12,937 nucleotides of DNA, taken from JAICIG01 sp035532215. Lineage in GTDB: Bacteria; Planctomycetota; Planctomycetia; Pirellulales; JAICIG01. The DNA is taken from contig DATKRK010000002.1 in assembly GCA_035532215.1 (NCBI GenBank), positions 1 through 12,937 of the forward strand, written 5' to 3'. The notes under the pieces are model-generated. The model made no database searches. It was given only the letters and a program-made list of their open reading frames with translations, and was not told where the DNA came from. Made by a program: the position numbers and the translations under genes. Shown here piece by piece: positions 9,085 to 12,937 of this stretch (positions are counted from its first letter, which is position 1; each line of letters opens with the position of its first letter).

Positions 9085-12000
9085 GCGGTCATCCTCCGGT
9101 GCGGCTCTGTTCCCGGAAACCAAGCCGCTCAAGTTCGACCAGAAGCTCGTCCTTCTGCAATGGATGCTCGGGTTGTTCGACAAGAAGAGCTTCGAGCAGC
9201 TCGCAGAACCGTTCAAATCGGCGGAGCTGGAAGGGCTGAACGAAGACAACAACCACAAGTTTCTGGCCGTGTTCAGGGCACTGTGGGAGCTGGAAGAATT
9301 TCCCGGAGACGTGCTGCTGGGCTACGATCAGAACATCGTCAAGCACACGCTTAAGCTCAACGAGCGGCGGAGCGAGCCGATTCGCTGGAAGTATTTTCAG
9401 TGGCTGTCGCTCTTGTTCGCCGAGGTTTACCTGGGCCGCTTTTTCCGCGATCCGAACAAGCTGCTGGCCGACCTCAACGATTTCGTCGCCAGGTTCAACG
9501 CAGACAAGCTCGACAAGGACAAGATTCCGCCCTACGAGCTCGCCGATCTGCGAAAGGTCGCCTTCTGGAACGCCACCGGCAGCGGCAAGACGCTGCTCAT
9601 GCACGCCAACATCCTGCAATACCGGCACTATCTCGACCTGCACGGCAAGGGCCGGGAGCTGAACCGGATCATCCTGCTGACGCCGAACGAAGGGCTCTCG
9701 CGGCAGCACCTGGCGGAGTTTCACGCGGCGGGCCTCGATGCCGAGGTGTTCTCGAAAGACGGCAAATCGCTGTTCGCCGGCAAAACCATCGAGATCATCG
9801 ACATCCACAAGCTGCGCGAGGACATGGGCGACAAGACCGTGGCCATCGACGCCTTCGAGGGGAACAATCTGGTGCTGGTCGACGAAGGCCATCGTGGCTC
9901 GAGCGGCAAAGAGGCGGGCCGCTGGATGGACGCCCGCCGCCGCCTGTGCGAGCAGGGTTTTTCATTCGAGTATTCGGCCACGTTCGGGCAGGCGATGAAG
10001 GCCAGCGGCAACAAGGCGCTGGAGCAGGAGTACGCCAAGTGCATCCTGTTCGATTATTCGTACAAGTATTTTTATCGCGACGGCTTCGGTAAGGACTATC
10101 GCATCCTGAACCTGGCCGACGATTCGGACGAGGACAAGCGCCGGCTCTACCTGACGGCCTGCCTGCTGGCCTTTTACCAGCAGCAACGGCTTTACCGCGA
10201 CAAGCCCGCCGAGTTCCGCCCGTTCCTACTGGAGGATCCGCTCTGGGTGTTCGTCGGCGGCAGCGTGAATGCCGTGCGGTCGGAGAACAAGAAGAAGGTG
10301 TCCGACGTGGTGGACATTCTGCTGTTCCTGGCCGAGTTCGTGACGGAAAAACGCCACACCATCGACTTGCTCGATCGGCTGTTGAGCGGGAAACCGGGCT
10401 TGCTCGATCAGCGGGGCAACGAAATCTTTGCCACGGCCTTCGGTTATCTGAGCCTCGCCAGGCAAGACGGCGAGGCCTTGTATGCGGACATCCTGAAACT
10501 GCTGTTCAACTCGTCCAACCAGGCCAAGCTGCACGTCTTGAACCTCAAGGGCACCGATGGCGAGATCGCGCTGAGGCTGGGTGAGAACGACGCCTTCGGA
10601 CTCATCAACGTCGGTGACGCATCGGCGCTCTGCAAGCTGTGCGACGAGCATCCCGACTTCCTGGCCGTGGACGAGAAGGAATTTTCCGGCTCGCTGTTCG
10701 CCAGCTTGAGTGCCGCCGCTTCGACCGTACACATCCTGATCGGCTCAAAGAAATTCACGGAGGGGTGGAACAGTTGGCGCGTCAGCACGATGGGCCTGAT
10801 GAACGTCGGCAAGTCGGAAGGATCGGAAGTCATTCAGTTATTCGGGCGCGGCGTGCGACTGAAGGGCTTTGGCATGTGCCTGAAGCGCAGCAGCCGGACC
10901 GACGGCATCCCGAAACCGCCGCACATCAACCTGCTCGAAACGCTGAATATTTTTGGCATCCGCGCGCCGTACATGCAGCAGTTCAAAGAGTACCTGGAAG
11001 ACGAGGGCCTGCCGCCGAACGAGGAGCGAATCGAGTTCATCCTGCCGGTCGTCAAAAACCTGGGCGGCAAGAAGCTGACCGGCATCCGGTTGAAGGAAGG
11101 CGTCGACTTCAAGCGACAGGGAACGAAGCCAACGCTGGATGAGCCGACGCAGTTCATGCTCAAACACCCGGTCACGCTGAACTGGTATCCCAAGATTCAG
11201 GCCCAACAAAGCAAGGGCGTCGTCGGAACGACGGAACTCTCGTGCGCGGAAGAAGGCCGCTTCGAGGAAAAGCATCTCGCCTTCATGGACGTGGACGCCA
11301 TGTATTTCGAGTTGCAGCATTTCAAAAACGAGCGGGCGTGGTACAACCTGAACCTGCCGCGCGAGAGCGTCATGAAGCTGCTCCGCAACCACAACTGGTA
11401 TCGGCTTTACATTCCTCTGTCGGAAATGGAGTTCACGCGATTCGACCGCGTGCGGCGGTGGGAAGAGATCGCCGTGGCGCTATTGAAGAAGTACATCGAC
11501 CGCTTTTACAAGCACAAGAAGCAGGAGTGGGAGGCGGACCACCTGGAATACCACGAGCTTCGTGAGGACGATCCGAACTTCGTGCAAGAGTACCGGCTGC
11601 TGATCGAGGAATCGGCCGACAGCATCAAACAAGGCTTGCTGGACCTCAAAGAAGAAATCAACAAAAAGACGGTCCGCGACAAGCTGGAGGTCGGCAACCT
11701 CACGGCGTACTGGTTTGGCAACCACCTCTACCAGCCGCTTTTGCACTTGAGCAAGAGCCAACTGATCGAGGTCAGCCCCGTATCGCTGAACGACGGCGAG
11801 CGCGACTTCGTGCTGGACCTGAAGAAGTTCCACGACCAGCAGAAAAACGAATTCTTCAAGGAGCGGGAGCTTTTTTTGCTTCGCAATGTGAGCAAGCGGG
11901 GCATCGGCTTCTTCGAGGCCGGCAACTTCTACCCGGACTTCATCCTCTGGCTGCTGGTGGGCAAGAAGCAGTACGTCACCTTCGTGGATCCCAAGGGCCT

Positions 12001-12256
12001 GCGGCAGCTTGATGAGGGCTCCTCCAACCCGAAGGCGCAGTTCTACCGGACGATCAAGGATATCGAGGCCCGTCTTGCGGAACCTGCCGTGATCCTCAAC
12101 TCGTTCATCGTATCGCCGACACCGTACCAGAACATCCCGATGTGGGGTGACGGCATGTCCAAAGCCGAGCTCCAAAGCTGCCACGTGCTCTTCCAAAAGG
12201 ATGACACGGACACCTACATCAAGACGCTGCTGACGAAGGTCGTTGCCAATGCCTGA
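9074..12256 (+). CDS. Type III restriction Res-like helicase with C-terminal PD-(D/E)XK nuclease
   Basis: A protein of 1060 residues, near the usual length of type III Res subunits. Walker A is ATGSGKT (167-173), motif II is DEGH (270-273) followed by RGSSG, motif III is YSATF (300-304), motif V is around FTEGWNSWRV, and motif VI is QLFGRGVR (588-595). The C-terminus carries a nuclease motif: YPDFIL (D955) followed by FVDPKG (D972 and K974), which fits PD-(D/E)XK. It would use ATP to move along or switch on DNA and then cut when partner methylation is missing. DEGH in place of the common DEAH is normal for this Res subgroup. The gene overlaps DUF4276 by 11 bases and has a good Shine-Dalgarno site. 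It is the natural partner of the methyltransferase, although two genes separate them here. No key residue appears to be missing. Confidence 0.9.
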   Translation: MARKRSSSGAALFPETKPLKFDQKLVLLQWMLGLFDKKSFEQLAEPFKSAELEGLNEDNNHKFLAVFRALWELEEFPGDVLLGYDQNIVKHTLKLNERRSEPIRWKYFQWLSLLFAEVYLGRFFRDPNKLLADLNDFVARFNADKLDKDKIPPYELADLRKVAFWNATGSGKTLLMHANILQYRHYLDLHGKGRELNRIILLTPNEGLSRQHLAEFHAAGLDAEVFSKDGKSLFAGKTIEIIDIHKLREDMGDKTVAIDAFEGNNLVLVDEGHRGSSGKEAGRWMDARRRLCEQGFSFEYSATFGQAMKASGNKALEQEYAKCILFDYSYKYFYRDGFGKDYRILNLADDSDEDKRRLYLTACLLAFYQQQRLYRDKPAEFRPFLLEDPLWVFVGGSVNAVRSENKKKVSDVVDILLFLAEFVTEKRHTIDLLDRLLSGKPGLLDQRGNEIFATAFGYLSLARQDGEALYADILKLLFNSSNQAKLHVLNLKGTDGEIALRLGENDAFGLINVGDASALCKLCDEHPDFLAVDEKEFSGSLFASLSAAASTVHILIGSKKFTEGWNSWRVSTMGLMNVGKSEGSEVIQLFGRGVRLKGFGMCLKRSSRTDGIPKPPHINLLETLNIFGIRAPYMQQFKEYLEDEGLPPNEERIEFILPVVKNLGGKKLTGIRLKEGVDFKRQGTKPTLDEPTQFMLKHPVTLNWYPKIQAQQSKGVVGTTELSCAEEGRFEEKHLAFMDVDAMYFELQHFKNERAWYNLNLPRESVMKLLRNHNWYRLYIPLSEMEFTRFDRVRRWEEIAVALLKKYIDRFYKHKKQEWEADHLEYHELREDDPNFVQEYRLLIEESADSIKQGLLDLKEEINKKTVRDKLEVGNLTAYWFGNHLYQPLLHLSKSQLIEVSPVSLNDGERDFVLDLKKFHDQQKNEFFKERELFLLRNVSKRGIGFFEAGNFYPDFILWLLVGKKQYVTFVDPKGLRQLDEGSSNPKAQFYRTIKDIEARLAEPAVILNSFIVSPTPYQNIPMWGDGMSKAELQSCHVLFQKDDTDTYIKTLLTKVVANA

Positions 12257-12323
12257 ATTGAAGGAATGGCGACAATCCGGGCCGTGCCGCCGGCGGCCGC
12301 CTTGCCCGCGCGACGACGCTTGA
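12249..12323 (+). pseudogene. Possible truncated start of a further operon gene
   Basis: An ATG at 12249 overlaps the last codons of the Res-like gene by 8 bases, like the other couplings in this operon. It encodes only 24 residues, beginning MPELKEWRQSG and then turning into an Arg/Pro/Cys-rich stretch that looks like non-coding sequence. It may be the remnant of a deleted next gene, or a chance ORF. No product can be assigned. Confidence 0.22.
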
Positions 12324-12372
12324 CAGGCCGGCTCAGCCCGGTGCCCGATGAAAACGCGGGGCGGGTGTTAGT

Positions 12373-12394
12373 GGCGGCCTAAGGGGCCGCCTTT
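12373..12394 (+). terminator. Candidate Rho-independent terminator after the defence locus
   Basis: GGCGGCC (12373-12379), a 5-base loop and GGCCGCC (12385-12391) form a perfect 7-pair G+C stem followed by TTTCT. It lies 117 bases after the Res-like stop. The T tract is short, so efficiency is uncertain. Between the stop and the hairpin the sequence is GC-rich without a convincing gene apart from the small remnant at 12249; it contains the palindrome GCCGCCGGCGGC at 12286-12297. Confidence 0.55.
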
Positions 12395-12428
12395 CTCGGC
12401 GCGACTACGATGGACAAGAGCGCCCACG

Positions 12429-12527
12429 TCACACCAGAGCGGGGTCAAGAACCGTGACCGGCAGGCCGCGGAAGTGGCCGCCGTTGAACGTCAGTATGCG
12501 CGTAACACCATAGCTCTGCAGGATCAT
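12429..12527 (-). pseudogene. C-terminal remnant of a PIN-domain (VapC-like) toxin
   Basis: On the minus strand, an ATG at 12527-12525 opens a frame of 32 residues: MILQSYGVTRILTFNGG, then HFRGLPVTVLDPALV and a stop. This matches the last part of VapC-type PIN ribonucleases (pattern 'G-I-ILTFN-x-x-D/H-F-x-x-x-P-V-T-V-L-D-P'). About the first 100 residues, with most catalytic acids, are missing. The ATG overlaps the stop of the upstream antitoxin-like frame (ATGA), as intact vapBC pairs often do, so a deletion may have removed the toxin's front part. It is not expected to be active. Confidence 0.5.
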
Positions 12528-12628
12528 TCGCTTTCCATTCGCGAATAAATCGCCTCGCGCGAGTCGTCCACCTCCGGGACATCAACCATGAACGAACGCA
12601 TCTCGGCAAAGATATCCTCACTGTCGTC
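12524..12628 (-). pseudogene. Possible antitoxin (VapB-like) C-terminal remnant
   Basis: On the minus strand the frame DDSEDIFAEMRSFM, VDVPEVDDSREAIYSRMESE and stop looks like an acidic antitoxin tail. It ends in an ATGA overlap with the PIN remnant, the usual vapB-vapC arrangement. Upstream the frame becomes an alanine-rich stretch without an obvious start or DNA-binding domain. The assignment rests mainly on position and general appearance. Confidence 0.35.
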
Positions 12629-12797
12629 AGGGCACGCGACGGCAGCGGCCGCCGCGGGCTCTGAACGCGAAGATCGAACACAAGTGTCACGCACTGCAGC
12701 CGAACATCTTCATCCATCTGGTCGGAGCGGATGAAATTGGCTGGCGGATCAGGCAGCTCGAAGGCTTTCGAGGGGGCTTGTTTGACTTGCAGCATTC
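12629..12797 (-). other. Unassigned stretch between the ApbE and antitoxin fragments
   Basis: A minus-strand frame here reads AFELPDPPANFIRSDQMDED, then VRLQCVTLVFDLR. It looks coding-like but I do not recognise it. It may be another gene fragment joined during deletion or insertion events, as its two neighbours are. Confidence 0.25.
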
Positions 12798-12937
12798 CAG
12801 ATACCGGCTGGGCGGCCCGGCGGCGTCGAGAGGAGCGATGCCGATCTTCCAGCCCTCTTGGCCGGGCGGAGGACCGGCCGCCAGAATGTCGCCGCTGGCG
12901 TCGATCAATGCCCGGTGGATGCCATGCCGCCGGAGCA
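12798..12937 (-). pseudogene. Internal fragment of an ApbE-type FAD:protein FMN transferase
   Basis: Reading leftwards from the window edge, the minus strand encodes LRRHGIHRALIDASGDI, then LAAGPPPGQEGWKIGIAPLD and PPSRYL. 'GI-x-RALI/VDASGDI-x-x-G-PPPG-x-x-GW-IG-APL-P-SRYL' is typical of ApbE proteins, which attach FMN to target proteins. After SRYL (base 12798) the expected continuation (A-V-A-T-S-G-D) is absent and the frame turns into unrelated sequence. The rest of the gene may lie beyond the right edge, but its 3' part is lost here, so it is probably inactive. Confidence 0.55.

Noticed and set aside
9400..10092. 230-residue plus-strand frame inside the Res-like gene
   Set aside because: Arg/Gln/Pro-rich shadow frame overlapping the Walker A and DEGH coding region; no independent signal.

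Overview
The window is about 13 kb of GC-rich bacterial DNA. I think it comes from a planctomycete, probably of the Pirellulales type. This is inferred from style and not proven: the first genes lack Shine-Dalgarno sites, a four-helix-bundle gene sits between inverted short-unit repeat arrays, the first gene resembles the C-terminus of a ParB-like protein common in that phylum, and a minus-strand flavin-transferase (ApbE) fragment lies at the right edge. No rRNA, tRNA, CRISPR array or transposase gene was seen.

Layout. Bases 3-464 hold the C-terminal end of a ParB-like DNA-binding protein. Bases 465-885 are non-coding and contain an inverted array of 10-base units (519-611), a small palindrome and a candidate promoter (785-813). 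Bases 886-12256 form one plus-strand locus: an SNF2-type helicase; a four-helix-bundle gene flanked on both sides by inverted 7-base repeat arrays; a large beta-class adenine DNA methyltransferase of the type III Mod kind; an OLD/AAA_21-like ATPase; a DUF4276 protein with a TOPRIM-like start; and a type III Res-like helicase with a C-terminal PD-(D/E)XK nuclease motif. The last four genes overlap each other by 1, 4 and 11 bases. A hairpin terminator candidate follows at 12373-12394. Bases 12429-12937 hold minus-strand debris: the tail of a PIN-domain (VapC-like) toxin, a possible antitoxin tail and a piece of ApbE.

How the genes may work together. The methyltransferase would mark self DNA at a specific site, and the Res-like protein would use ATP and its nuclease to cut unmarked DNA. 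The SNF2 helicase is a second motor without a visible nuclease, similar to DrmD of DISARM. DrmA, DrmB and DrmC are not present, so this is not DISARM. The unusual part is an ATPase/DUF4276 pair placed between mod and res and tightly coupled to both. Such ATPase plus TOPRIM pairs (PARIS AriA/AriB is the known example) act as abortive-infection triggers, and known guard effectors such as PrrC sit inside restriction loci. I propose that this pair is a built-in second line of defence that senses failure or inhibition of restriction. Two -1 slippery heptamers just before the ATPase/DUF4276 junction could also make a fused protein of about 599 residues.
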